A stretch of DNA of 64,000 nt from Allium sativum (lineage: Eukaryota > Streptophyta > Magnoliopsida > Asparagales > Amaryllidaceae): the NCBI GenBank assembly GCA_030737875.1, contig CM060918.1, forward strand, positions 775,366,552 through 775,430,551, in the 5' to 3' direction. The notes under the pieces are model-generated. The model was not told the DNA's origin. It was given only the letters and a program-made list of their open reading frames with translations, and ran no database searches. The stretch's first letter is position 1. The number at the start of each line of letters is the position of its first letter. This document shows, piece after piece, positions 1-11,789 of the stretch. The position numbers were made by a program, and so were the translations under genes.

Positions 1-783
1 GGACATAATTGATGTGATTATGGTAACATTATCCATCAATTGATTTATTTCATTCAATTAATCATCATTTGTTGAGTTTTTCTCTTATCATTCTCGCTTT
101 AAATACTGTACATTCTGATGTTCAATGAAGTACCTGAAGGGTGGACTTCATATTTTAAGTCAATATCCAATATGAGAATTTGATTATATTGTTAATTTTC
201 TTCATAGTTTATTGATAATTTTCTTCAATAAAATATAGTTTTCTTCTTAGTTTATTGATAGTTTGCATTTTGACTGTTGCAAAGTTATATGTTTGATTAT
301 TTACCTTTTGACTATTGTTTTTGTGTGGTATTGAAGGTTTGTTACAAGCTCCAACAAGCTCTGAAGGAGTAGAAATCAAGGTAATCCTTATTGAAGTTGA
401 TGCCGACAATGTATGCAAATCATGCAGTACTGTTATGGCTTTGCTAAAGCAGATTCATCTAGCTAATAATAAAAGATGAGTTATGTGATTTTTCATTCAT
501 ATTTTGTGTAAACTTGGTTTCCTCTTCTACTACTTGCTTTGATCCATACTGTAGCACTAATTCTTTGAATTTTATTTTTTACTTTCCAAAAATAAATATT
601 AAGAAGAAAAAGGATCACAAGATGATAAAAAATAGGAAGTCAATTCCTAACTATTTTGCATGCAATTTTACTATTTTCGTATGGTGGATTTATCGTAATG
701 AAGATTATTCTTATCACAATAGCAAAAGTGAAGTTGTGCCATGTAAAAACTTTGATAGGTAAGGAAATTATAGACAGGTAAAT
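1..783. other. Unassigned AT-rich sequence
   Basis: I recognise no gene, RNA or transposon end here. The sequence is AT-rich with short open frames only and looks like intron or intergenic DNA. It lies just upstream of a block that recurs 1.1 kb downstream. Confidence 0.5.
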
Positions 784-1150
784 TGTTTTCTTTTATATTT
801 TCACTCGAACATAGTTCTGCATTATTTCCTTAGCTAATTAAACACTTAATTGCTTTATTTCTTACTCATTTTTGTTTATCCTTTTTATCTTACGGTTGAA
901 ATCAAATATAGAAGGCAACGGCAAAGCAAACTGGATAGACCTGAGCATGCAGAGAGCAACATAGTTGAAATGGAACGTCATAAAGAAATGAAAACTCTCC
1001 TTTTTGTCAACATGGTTTTTTTTTAATTGTTTGTTCAATCCTTTAAACTGAATGCCTTTATTTTTCTTGATTTGGTTGTAATAAACTTTGCATATATATT
1101 GTGTTCATATGAGTAATTTATATTACCTTTTTATGCATGTTTACTATAAC
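784..1150. repeat. Direct repeat, copy 1
   Basis: This block is clearly similar to 1894-2271, in the same orientation and about 1.1 kb apart. Both copies contain AAGGCAACGGCAAA, then GTTGAAATGGAAC and AAAGAAATGAAAACTCTCCT, and both end in GCATGTTTACTATAAC. Inside each is an exon-like stretch of about 100 bp preceded by AG and followed by GT; its protein product is not recognised. The copies differ by scattered substitutions and small indels, so the duplication is not recent. Confidence 0.8.
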
Positions 1151-1326
1151 AAACTTTTAGAAATACGTCAATCCACATAAATATTTAGTTTGTTTCCTAT
1201 AATAGATTTATCAATTAACCTAAGGATTTTTCAATGCACCTGGTTTGTACATTATCAAAAAAGTTACAATAAATTCATTATAATTATCAATGTGATTAAG
1301 GTAGAGAATAATGACTGTATAATGAA

Positions 1327-1495
1327 TTGTCAAAGTGCGACAAGAAGGGGCTTGCTGTAAAACCAAAAATTGGAGATGCCTTGCTTTTCTGGAGTATGAA
1401 GCCAAATGCTACTCCAGACCCATCAAGTTTACACGGTGGAACAAACAGTCATCTACAAAGTGGATGCGTGTCACTGAGTATAAATTATAATGTAT
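1327..1495 (+). pseudogene. Prolyl 4-hydroxylase exon fragment (broken)
   Basis: The open frame reads KKGLAVKPKIGDALLFWSMK, followed by NATPDPSSLHGG. This is the C-terminal catalytic part of plant prolyl 4-hydroxylases, which hydroxylate proline in cell-wall and other secretory proteins and act in the ER/Golgi. The HGG holds the distal iron-binding histidine. Directly after HGG the family-typical continuation (NKxSSTKWMRVTEYK) is found in another frame, so about nine codons plus a frame are missing. AG just before TGCGACAAG could be the original splice acceptor. No upstream exons with the HxD motif were found, so this is a lone decayed exon. The family assignment is strong; function is excluded by the deletion and frameshift. 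Confidence 0.8.
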
Positions 1496-1893
1496 CAAAC
1501 TGGCGGTGAAAGGTTGAACATACTATAGATATTTTTGGCCTTTGCCTATGTCGTATCCTTTACCAACTAAAATAAAACATGTCCGTTCACACTTATATTT
1601 TTTGTTCTGTTTTTATACGTACTTAGTTGAAATGTCCCAAGTCATACCCAAAAAAAATATGAAAACGGAAGAAACTTCAAGTACTATTAACTTTCTAATT
1701 TTATGAGACAAGAATATTACTGAACATAAAAAAAGTTGAAATTATATATTACTGACTTTATTTATATGCATGGTGCAATCAGTGAAGTCTATTCTCACAT
1801 GGTCCACATTTTCCTTTTAGAGTTTCTCATCTTTTACCAGTTTAGATCATATGTTACGGTTAATAATGTATTATCTACCTATTACAAGTATAT

Positions 1894-2271
1894 TATTTTC
1901 TTTTATATTTTCACTCAAACATAATTAATTCTGCATTATTTCCTTAGCTAATTAAATACTTGACTGTTTTATTTCTTAATCATTTTTGTTTATCCTTTTC
2001 ATCTTATGGTTGAAATCAAATATAGAAGGCAACGGCAAAACAAACGGGATAGACCTTAGCGTGCAGAGAGCAGCATAGTTGAAATGGAACATCACAAAGA
2101 AATGAAAACTCTCCTTCGTGTCAACATGGTATTTTTTTTAATCCATTGTTTGTTTACTCCTTCTTTAAATTGAATGCCTTTATTTTTCTTGATTTGGTCA
2201 TAATAAATGTTGCAATTATATTGTGTTCATATGAGTAATTTATATTACCTTTTATGCATGTTTACTATAAC
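1894..2271. repeat. Direct repeat, copy 2
   Basis: Second copy of the block at 784-1150. The prolyl 4-hydroxylase exon lies between the two copies, so the arrangement fits a tandem duplication of part of an old gene, with later loss of one exon copy. Confidence 0.8.
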
Positions 2272-3406
2272 GGATGTGGTCGATAAGGGGACACCACCTT
2301 GGACCTGTCATATACAGTATTATTCACATAAGGTACTTAAGCTTCTCCAGCTTTTATTTTTTTTACCGTGTCATTTTTGACGTGTACGTTTCGAGTTATG
2401 GAATTTCTTTTACAGTCATGCAATATATTATCATATTGTGCTTAACTGTAGTAAGTTAATATTTGGTTTAGCTTATGATTAGGTTTGATAATCAAATTTC
2501 CATTGTACTGACCTTAAATATAAGAGAAAATAACTCCATATTTGTGTTTACTTATAGTTCTGACCTGAAATATAGCTTCTTCATGCCACTTTTCAAATTA
2601 CCGCTGTGTTGACTTTAAATATAGATGAAAATCACATGAACAAACTATTTAACAATTAGATGTTCAAATTACAACCAAAGTAAGTGATGAGTTTTGCTAC
2701 AAAGGTCAATTGTAGTGTTCTAAACTCAGAATGAAGACCTTATCGCCTGAGTAATGAAGAATACACTAAATTTTAACTACTTTATTCTGTTTTTCCAAAT
2801 TCCTTTTCCACTGGATTTTTACTCATGCAGTAATAGTTTGTTTGCCCTGAAGTTCAATTTGAAAATGATTAGCATTAGTGCTTCATGGATTCCAAAATTT
2901 AATTTTAATGTAGGATTTTTCACTTATTAAAAACTGATTTGATTACTGAGTATGTAAATTGTGAAGTAGAAGAGTGGAATATTACTCATCTATTGGTCGA
3001 AATAACAAATCTTTGTGAAACTGAATTTTTAGAGCTTAGCAGTTCACGGAAAATCTGGATTTAATTAATATGTTACTTTATGAAAATCATATTGATTCAG
3101 GATTAAGTTGAAGTATTTCTTTTTATGAAGGTTGTCATCCATTAAATGGAAATAGTAATATATTAAAATGCGACATAGCAATGGTAGTATTCACATTTAT
3201 AACTTTTAATGTGATTTATCTACACATGTAAAATTGTAGTGTACGTAGTTAAGTAGAAGGTCTTTATTAGTTTATATTTTAGTGTATTTAATAATACAGT
3301 CTTAATCAGTTTTGAAACATTTTAAAGAGGTAAACTGCATATATTAACTTTGAACTTAATATTGTGTGCATAATATCATCATAAGTTTTCAACTTAAATC
3401 CACTAA
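2272..3406. other. Unassigned AT-rich sequence
   Basis: No coding, RNA or repeat signal that I can support. It ends at the A that forms the 5' host base of the Helitron insertion. Confidence 0.5.
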
Positions 3407-6138
3407 TCTATATTATAATGCAAAACTTCTAAAGGATGTTTTTTATTACAAAATGAAGCTCCTGAAATTACAAAAGAGAACAGTTTCAGTAATATCGGTT
3501 GATTATTTCATTGGTCTCCCTGATTTTACATTAACACTATGAGTTGAGATAGTAATTACGTACTATTTATTACTCTCTTTCTTATTGATTCAAAAAACTC
3601 TTGCTACATTTAAAAAAAAACCATTGTTTTTCATCTCCAGGTCATCAATTCTTTCATTGAATTCTTAAATTTGAGTATTCACTTTATTTTCCATGAAAAC
3701 TATGGATCATGGATTATGAACACAGTAAGGTGATGAGCTTTTTCTTTATTATTCTTGAAAATGTAGTTCGGATTTGACAGTGTTAATTTGTTTGGTTTTC
3801 TACTCTGTTTAGATGTTTAATTATAAGGCTAATTAAATTATATAAAAAAAAAAACATTATATCAAGGGGGGAGACAAAAATATATATCACTGCAAGTTTG
3901 TAATAACTGGGAAAAATCAATATAATTGGTAAACTGACCTTAAATTGTTAATCTTAATACATTTGTTCATTTGAAAAGGTTTATATTATTCTTTTCTGGA
4001 TTGCTACAGAGCCACTAATTCATTCATGATTGTAGATCAATTAATGTAAGTAAGAGCAATTATTATTTAATGCTGATATAGTATGTTCTTAAAGATGTGG
4101 ATTTATTCATTAACTACCATGAAGTCAGTATATTTTCAATGCGTTTTTGTTGTTTTCAACAGTATGCGGAAGATGTGGACCATTTGAAAAACATGCATTG
4201 TGTGGAAGATAAGTGACAGATTTGGATCTATGGTTTTATCTATCATGGATTGAGTTTGACGTTTATGGTATTTCTCCACTTTCAACGTCTCAATTTGTTT
4301 ATTTTGAATTTGTTGGTGACATAATGTTGGCAAAGGCAGAAACTTCAGCATTGCTAATATTGGATAATCATAACATTAGCAATGAGTCAAGTCAGGACAG
4401 ATAGTACAGGTTTCTAAACTCATAACGCTTAGAATAATAGTTTTTTTTATATTTGTTTCCAAAATAAAGCATGGATGGATGGTTTTAGACATCCGTTGAT
4501 ACTTATTTTGACCTGGCTAGGATTCATGTTTTGCTTGCCTAAATTTCTTATCTTTGTGCAAGTCGTGACTGGAAAACTTGATGTGAATGGATTCAAATGA
4601 CTCAAAGAAAAACACACAAATGAGAAGGTCAATGTGAGATGTGTAGTTGGAGGTGGTGGTGATCATTGCGCGGTTGATTGAATTAAGAAAAGATAATATG
4701 CGTTTTTTACTGCTTAATTAGGCATTGTTCTGTGCTATTGAACTACAACTGCAACTGAAGTACCAATTGATTTCACGTCTATATTTTCCCGTTACTGTGC
4801 AGGTTTGGACGAGGTTTAAGTACGAGTTTAGGGATCTTGAAGAAGGGCATTCCTGGCATGTGCTTTGGTGTCCTTGGGTTGGTTTAGGAATTGTTTAGCC
4901 TTCACTGATAAGAATGGAAATGTGTGTATATGGACTTGATATTAATTTTCGTTGTGTTAGATCTGAAATGGGAATGTCTTTTTTGTTAAGATCTTACTAT
5001 TATTAAGTTACTATATTAAGTTACTTTACCCCTAATTGAATTAATTGATGCGATTTGGATGTATCTGAATATCTTTGATTATCTGAATGGTTTATGTATG
5101 TTGATTCTCTTATGTCCCAGTATTATCAACACAGGAATATTTGTTTTAGTTGGTATTATGTGAACTTTATTATAAATGTTGTGCAGGACATATGCATTAA
5201 AATGTTGAAAGTTGTCGGTGACTGATCCCCGTTTGTATTTTGGCACAATTATACATTTACATTAAATATAAAGAGTTTTTCATGCCAACCACCTAAAATT
5301 CAGTTAGCTCATTGAAATGACTGTTAAAGTTTCTTTGTAGAACATTACAAACATGCAAATTCTTTTATGCTATACATATATATACAACCTTCATATGCAA
5401 ATAGAAACATATCATGTTTAGATACATGTATTTAAATTACTTACGGAATCTCAAAACTAAAGTATTTTAATATAATCTATATATCAGTCATATATGTATG
5501 CACACACATACTAATAAAAACAACAATAAAATATGTGTTTAATTATATAGATATATAGATTGCACACATAAATTTATGTACATAAACAATCACAACAAAG
5601 TTAATTTGTAAATAAAATATAATCATTTATATACATAAACAATAAATTTATCATAACTATAATCATTTTATGTGTATAAACAATAAATTTATCATACACG
5701 ATGTCAAAAAACATTCCATTTTTAACTTCAAACAACTACGTATTAAATTTTCTGTAATTTTTTATAAGATCCTTCTCAATTTATTCTTATTATTTACTCT
5801 TAAGTCGATATACTTTAACCAATTACATAATTTCAGGTTTAACTTATAAAAAAGAAATAATTTAAATTATATTTATTATTTCATTTAAAATAATCAAAAT
5901 GTGTCAATTTCAACAAGAATACTTGCTTATAGTAGTAAGAACATAAAATTGTTGTTTTACTTTAAAGAAATACAAGTTACATAACACATTCCATATATAA
6001 ACAATAACAATAATTTATATTATATTTATTTTTCTTGATTTATCGTATGTTGTATAATAATATTCTAACTTTAACATTAAAAATTTTAAAAATGTGTTTT
6101 ATACTATTATCGTGTGCAACGCACGGGTTACACACTAG
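3407..6138 (+). mobile_element. Non-autonomous Helitron
   Basis: The 5' end begins TCTATATTATAATGCAAAAC directly after an A (3406). The 3' end carries a short GC-rich hairpin (GTGC-AAC-GCAC, 6114-6124) about ten bases before a terminal CTAG (6135-6138), which is followed by T. Insertion between A and T, a TC start, a 3' hairpin and a CTRR end are the four hallmarks of plant Helitrons. No Rep/helicase ORF is visible in the 2.7 kb, so it would depend on another element. A short frame at 4213-4404 faintly resembles a replication-protein-A-like fold, which Helitrons can carry, but I do not rely on it. Confidence 0.85.
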
Positions 6139-6376
6139 TATAGAATAGGAGGACGTGAGAAAGTGGGGAGAAGGACAAACGTTGAAACGTTAGTGGGCAA
6201 AAGAAATGACATGTAAACCCCTCCTTTTCATTCATGTTACCAAGCGTTTGTACAGATGTGAGTGGTTATTTGGGAAGCCCATAAAAGCTTCACCACATCC
6301 AAGTATTTGTATTATTAGTAAAGATATGGCCGGGATGTGTGAAATATCAAACTCATATTGATTGGCTGCAATGATA
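6139..6376. other. Host sequence between Helitron and hAT MITE
   Basis: No recognisable gene. This short host stretch separates two DNA transposons. Confidence 0.5.
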
Positions 6377-6384
6377 CAATTTAG

Positions 6385-7075
6385 CAAGGTTCGAAAACCC
6401 GGTTTTCGGTTCCATTCCGGTCACATAGAAAACTTAAAAATCCGTTTCCATTCCGAAGAATCCGAAAATTCCGTTTTAATTCCGGTTTGATGATTCCGGT
6501 ATGTTTTTTTTTTACAGATATGCAAGTAAATATTTATTATTGATCAAAAATTAGAATTTCGTTTTTCGTTTTCATTTATATCATTGACAAAATTTAATAT
6601 TTCGGTTTCATTTTGAAAATCTCGGAGATTGCGTTTCAATTTAGATACCTTTTCCTTTTAAATTTATCTCAAATTATACAGAAAATATATGTTTTGGTAC
6701 AAAAATGCAGATAAAATAACAAATTCCCGGTCCGTATATTTCAAACTTTTCATTTAACGCTTCTGGATCCATGGCAAGGCAACTATTAAAAAATAGAATA
6801 CTTTATGCTCAGAAATTTTCTTAGCAATACACGTGACATTAAAGACAAAGCCCAATAAACAGGCCTAATCCAAATAACAGTTATAATCTGGAAACCCTAA
6901 CAAATAAAAAGCCCCTGCCGCAGTGTCGCTTCCTTCTTTATGCTGCTGCCTGCCGCTTCCTTCTCCTTCTTTATTTTCTCTTCTTCTTTGTTGCCGCTTC
7001 ATTCACCATCTCACTTTTTTTATTTTCCTGCCGCTTGTTTGTTGTTTATGGGTTTAGATCTTCTTTTCTCTCTTC

Positions 7076-7116
<41 letters not shown>

Positions 7117-7229
7117 AATTGGGATATTGCCACCGGAACGGATTTTTTGTCAAATTCCGGCCCGGTCATCACCGGAACCGGACCGAGATGGCCGAAAATC
7201 CGGCGTGTCGGGCGGAATTTTGAACTATG
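6385..7229. mobile_element. hAT-type MITE, 845 bp
   Basis: It is flanked by a perfect 8 bp target duplication CAATTTAG (6377-6384 and 7230-7237). The ends are imperfect inverted repeats: CAAGGTTCGAAAAC on the left and, read inward on the other strand, CATAGTTCAAAATT on the right. Both subterminal regions are rich in TTCCG/CCGGA motifs, as is common in hAT elements. There is no transposase. The interior holds a stretch resembling a plant promoter or 5' UTR (AAACCCTAA near 6893, then C/T-rich sequence) and a run of 38 T. Confidence 0.88.
7078..7115. repeat. Homopolymer of 38 T
   Basis: Uninterrupted T run inside the hAT MITE. It creates the poly-Phe and poly-Lys frames around it, which are not genes. 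It could be the tail of a retroposed minus-strand fragment or simple slippage. Confidence 0.95.
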
Positions 7230-7360
7230 CAATTTAGTGATCTTGTAGAAGAGCTACCTTCCACATTCTATACAATACAAGATGAGATATGTCTTGGCAT
7301 GTAATTTAGGTATAGCTTGTGTATTATTCTGAAAATTGCAATTCTCATATTTCATCATCA

Positions 7361-7432
7361 ATCAGAGTGGCGCAGGGGAAGCGTTGTGGGCCCATAACCC
7401 ACAGGTCCCAAGATTGAAACCTGGTCCTGATA
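7361..7432 (+). tRNA. Initiator tRNA-Met (CAU), probably a pseudogene
   Basis: The 72 bases follow plant initiator tRNA-Met very closely: ATCAGAG acceptor start, GCGC...GCGT D-stem, and GTGGG-CCCATAA-CCCAC anticodon arm with CAT. The anticodon arm is perfect. The T-arm (CCAAG-ATTGAAA-CCTGG) has one A-C mismatch. The 3' acceptor strand (TCCTGAT) gives one mismatch and one wobble against ATCAGAG. The B box is slightly altered as well. These changes suggest a decayed copy rather than a working initiator gene. It could also be the head of a tRNA-derived retroposon, although no poly(A) tail is visible after it. Confidence 0.7.
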
Positions 7433-8507
7433 CTACTTTGCTCTATCCTTTGTTTGTAAAGGTAGTTCGGTATATGTATCTCCTATATGTCAACGTATGA
7501 TCTGGTCGGAAATAAATTTGACCTTAACAATTCAAAATTTATTGTTGCTTTTTTATTTGTTCTGGCGCTCTTAAATGTTTTGGATTTTCACAAAAATAAA
7601 TTCCCTTTTCTCCATCAATCCTATGTCATAAATGATAATAGGAGGGAAAAATGAAATTTTCTTGAATCTGCACTTCATATTTTCACACTAAACCTACTGT
7701 CGGATCATAGGATTTATGAAGTAGTTTGTTGAGTCAAAGGAAAAACAGCTGTAAAATATGTTTTGTTACCTCATTAAGATACATACCTTGCAACTATAAC
7801 CATAGGCTCTAGTAACAGTTCAAAACTTTCTCCAACATAGCTAACTGCTCCAAATTCTCACGTGTTTGAAACGATGCTTTCTACTGAAAAGTAAAAGGCA
7901 ATTAGTTGTAAATCAACAAAGCACTCCTCGGAACAAAGATAGCTCTACCCTAAAGTCGTGATCAACAAAACGCTTAGAATTCATAAACAGATTCTTTAAT
8001 TGTCACAATAACTATGATGTAAAAAGCACCAATTCAAAATAATTACCTTTCTATATATTATTAAATATGTTTCTCATGGCTGATGTCTCACTCCATGTAA
8101 GAAAATGAAGCATCGGTATAAACAAAAAAGTAAAACAGAATAAACTATTTATTATAAATGTCCCACGATCTGATACAGAAGATGCTTTATCATAGAACGT
8201 GGATTTACTAGAAATTTTGTTGTAGCATTTAAGATAATAGAATAATGAAATGAACAAATGCTAATAAATAAATAAAGTGTATCTAAAAAAACTAGGTAGT
8301 TTCAAAATTCATGATATAAAATCAACTAACGATGGGTGTTCAACGTATCAATGAAATATGAATAAACTTGGAGGCTAAAATATGAATTCGGATGTAAGCA
8401 GTGCTAAAATTACTTTAACATTAATAGGTTTTAAATTGTACCTTCATAATAGTTCGTTAACTAGCCAATTTTTATTTCTACAAATGCTTCATAAATTTTA
8501 TTTTTGC
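7433..8507. other. Unassigned AT-rich sequence
   Basis: No gene or transposon terminus that I can support. There are only short frames in AT-rich sequence. Confidence 0.5.
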
Positions 8508-9715
8508 AGACCTTCATATATTTTTTCTCTTGCACATGCACATGAAACCACAATGCAAAATTTCATTGTTGAAAGCAGGGAGTTTTCACCAGAAATTTCT
8601 TGTACAATTGAAACCGAACGAAAACAAAAGCAACAGTCACATATTTTAAAAATAAACTAAAATAGGAAACTGATAGCGAATTAATACCGCATTCAAGAAT
8701 GTGGCCATTGTTGCAGGTTCAGCAATAATATCAACATAGGGGCATCATCGAAGGACATTCCTTCCAAGAAATGTTGTGCAATTGATTGTGTGTAAAAAGA
8801 TGGGTGAAGAAGAATTATGTCCTTCCAAGAAATCATGTGCAATTGATTGTGTGCAAAAAGATGGGTGAAGAAGAATTAGGTGGAAAAAATGATGGTTTGT
8901 TGGAGAATTGTTGCCAAACCCATAGTGGGAACATAATGCAGTGGCCTGTTATCCATCCATTGTTGAGAGCAAGGAGTTTTCGCTGCTCTGTGACCAGCCT
9001 GACACGTTTCCTCCTGACTATAGCAAGCACAGACAGGCTTTCCAGCCCAACTGCAGCCACTCAGCAACTTGGAATGGGCAGGCCAACTGATTGCGCAATG
9101 TACCCAAATTCAACAACATGACCCAGCATTCCATCACATTAATGCCCCACTTGGTCACAAGTTCCCGTTACTGAGATCAGCACTTCAATGGGTGAGGACT
9201 TGATATTTATACAGAATTATACCTTATCAGCTGCTAATTTTACCTTATCAACAACATGATAATTTTACCTTATCAGCCGCTGTAGTGCCAATTCACCCTT
9301 TCTGAATGTCATAGCTGCTGTAGTACCAATTCACCCTTTCTGAATGTAGTAAGACGCTGGTATCGTCATTCACATATCTGGTAGTAAAACGTAAATTTAA
9401 TTACAGCTTATGTCGGATCATCTTTTTCCATTAAAAAGAATTACTTCTGGAATTGACACCTTGATTAAGCTAAATTACATAACGAGCTTTATAAATAAAT
9501 GAAACAAAAAAGTGAGTGCTTCCAAATAACTTAGATCAGGCAGACCAGAAAGCAGTTCAACTTCCGAGAAACCAAACAGTACAACTGCATATCAATCCGG
9601 TCATTTATGAAGACAAACGATTTATCATCATCTGCATTCATGTGCTATATTTGTTCTTACTTGCACAGTACTACCTTCTTTATGTGTGTTTCAGTAACTG
9701 TTCATAATCAGTGGT
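8508..9715. repeat. Segmental duplication, copy 1
   Basis: Segments here recur in the same order and orientation at 17260-18090. Examples are TTCTCTTGCACATG vs TTCTCTTGTGCATG, TTCAGCAATAATAT in both, AGTAAGACGCTGGT vs AGTAAGATGCTGGT, and CAGAAAGCAGTTCAA in both. The copies are strongly diverged with indels. Copy 1 has extra sequence (8760-9200), including a small tandem duplication. Confidence 0.75.
8760..8881. repeat. Tandem duplication, 2 x 61 bp
   Basis: Two adjacent 61 bp units beginning CCTTCCAAGAAAT and ending GAAGAAGAATTA(T/G)GT. They differ at only a few positions, so the duplication is young. Confidence 0.9.
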
Positions 9716-10321
9716 TGCAGATTCACACACCCCATAGCAAGAACTAAAGAAGAAACCATACAAGAGTTAAGAGAATTCAAATTTCTATAGAATGTTCAAA
9801 ACAACTCAAATTTATAAGTTGAATCATGTTAATGTAATGATATGCATGTGTAGTGTGTCCAAATAAATTGACTCTCTAAGCATAACCTGATAGCAACAAA
9901 AACATTTCAAGCCAACAAGTTAATCATCAAAATTTCCTGAACCCGAACTGCAACACTGTGTAAGTGCATCATAGAATAAGTTTGACCTTCAACAAAAATA
10001 AACTATTGTTGTTAATATTCAATTAGTATACATATTCGTATACATATAAGTTTTAAAACGCAAAAGCATATCGGATCTTTTGCTCATCAAACCAGGCACA
10101 AGCCTTAAAAGGTCGAGAAGTAAGTTATTCGAATAAACATTGAGGTGCAAATTATTATCGTTTTGTTACAATTAGTTTTTCTCAATAACTAGAAGTTAAT
10201 AATTAATTATATAAATAATGAGCAACATAAGCACTTAACCTAAAGAGTTCAGTTCAAGTCATTTTTCATTATTCATTCATAAAGCATAAATAACTGAAAC
10301 TACAGGTAAAATTTAAGACTT
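9716..10321. other. Unassigned sequence left of copia
   Basis: AT-rich and without a recognised gene. It ends at the GATTC target duplication of the copia element. Confidence 0.5.
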
Positions 10322-10326
10322 GATTC

Positions 10327-11051
10327 TGTTGGAAATTTTATGAATTATTTAAAATATGAAATAAGTTTATGATGGCTCTTACTTGTGAATAGTCCCACAT
10401 CATGGGATTATAAGATAGATGCAAGTATTTATACTTGTTTCTAAGAAATCATGTTAGAGCCTTGGGATCCCAATGCATGCTTTGTTGTGAGGAGGGAGAC
10501 CATGCATCATGACCACCACACGCGCGCGTGACCGACCGACCGACTCGACCCGGTTCGGGATTGGCCTTTGGCCTTGGCTATGTGGTGTAGACACTTATAT
10601 TTTTGGTCCAGAAAACACTGCGTTTTTCAAACTATTATTTAAATACAGAAATTATTTATCAGCCGACTTTTATTTATGAAGCGTTAAACTCTTGACCCAG
10701 TATTTTCAGCAGATCCTATTTTTCTTTCTCTGCCCAGTATTTTCGATTAACCCTAATCTCCGTCTATATTATTATCTTCAGTTGTAGACGAGATTACTAC
10801 AGAAACAAAAAAATTCTACTTTTTCTTCCTCCGCCATTAAATATATTCTTTCAGAAATTTTCGAGCAGTTAAATTCGAAAGTGAAAATCTGCACTGATTT
10901 GTTGTTCAAAGCAAATCGGTTATTTATTTTAGAGAGACTGTTTTATCCTACAGGCGGCGGAAGTACGAACTGGTTTTGCACCACTGACCAAATCGCCGAA
11001 TCTTCTTCAAGAAAGCGACCTAGTCCGCGACTCAGCCATTGTTTGACAACA
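10327..11051 (+). repeat. Copia 5' LTR (725 bp)
   Basis: Matches the right LTR from TGTTGGAAATTTTATGAATT to TTTGACAACA. It has about 260 bp (roughly 10622-10890) that the right LTR lacks; the shared motif CTGC borders the extra piece on both sides. Confidence 0.9.
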
Positions 11052-11228
11052 ATTTGAAGATGACTCATCAAACAATGGCTTCGACTCAATTTCGCACGAC
11101 GCTGCTTCTGCCTTCCAGATCTGATCTTTCACGAGCTACAAGAAAACATAATACAACCTCAGAAATACGGGATTTGCGATTTGGTTTCTCCCTCATAATT
11201 TTGACTGAAGCAAACTGAAACTCTCGCC

Positions 11229-11475
11229 ATGGCGGAAACAAGAAATCGAAAGCAGCTAAAGCACAGCCTAATAATCAGCAGCAAAAATGGCCACGTTCAC
11301 TCATTCAAATTCCCCAAATTGCTGGACCCAGACGTAAATTGGGACAAGGATCAATTATGTGATGACTTGCACTGGATTCGGCAAGGGCTGCGAATTTTAA
11401 TTGAATTAATTTGGGGTGCTATTCCTCTAATTGGAGCGATCTGGATCGTCTTTAGCTGGCACAGTGGACGGTTTT
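11229..11475 (+). pseudogene. Rab5-interacting / RCAF1-like gene fragment inside copia
   Basis: A frame from ATG at 11229 reads MAETRNRKQ..., then FKFPKLLDPDVNWDKDQL, LHWIRQGL and IWGAIPLIGAIWIVF. The block DKDQL..LHWIRQ followed by WGAIPL(V/I)G..W is the first part of plant Rab5-interacting family proteins, small ER/mitochondrial membrane proteins. In the source family the protein continues with further membrane helices; here the match ends after WIVF and the frame runs on into unrelated sequence. The N-terminal part seems frame-shifted, since a basic, Gln/Asn-rich stretch lies in another frame. It sits directly after the 5' LTR, where copia gag is expected, and is best read as a captured host transcript piece. 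The family call rests on recall of the motif, not on a search. Confidence 0.62.
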
Positions 11476-11591
11476 TTATTATCAAAGGGACGACTTTGAT
11501 TTCGCCTTATGCTGGAGGATTGCCTGGCACAAAAGAGAAAGTTCTACCTGAACGAAGTCGAGCTGATGTGCCGGGTTTGAGCACTGACTAA

Positions 11592-11789
11592 TTGCATGCG
11601 TGGTTAAAAGTAAGAATAGAAAATCATGATGCTGAAACAAGTGAATTGAATTTGCATGTATTTGGAGTATTGAAGGATGATATACGGGGAACAATGCTTC
11701 ATCACGAGAGCATATTCAAGCTTCAGATCCGTGAGCTGCATAGTTTATATTGGAAGAGAATGCATCTCGTGGCGAAGATATGCTTATGA
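11592..11789 (+). pseudogene. DUF863-like fragment inside copia
   Basis: The frame contains KDDIRGTMLHHESIF, then KLQIRELHSLYWKRMHLV. The pattern (M)LxHExxFKxQ(V/I)xELHRLYxxQ is the conserved N-terminal block of plant DUF863 proteins of unknown function. The match breaks off after about 35 residues at a stop. It lies about 200 bp after the Rab5-interacting-like fragment, in the same orientation and also in the position of gag. This would be a second captured piece. The resemblance is short, so confidence is moderate. Confidence 0.45.

Noticed and set aside
4213..4404. RPA-like protein in the Helitron
   Set aside because: The resemblance is faint and short, with no zinc or OB-fold signature I can point to.
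6940..7248. Frames rich in Phe or Lys around 7.1 kb
   Set aside because: Produced by the 38-T homopolymer within a MITE.
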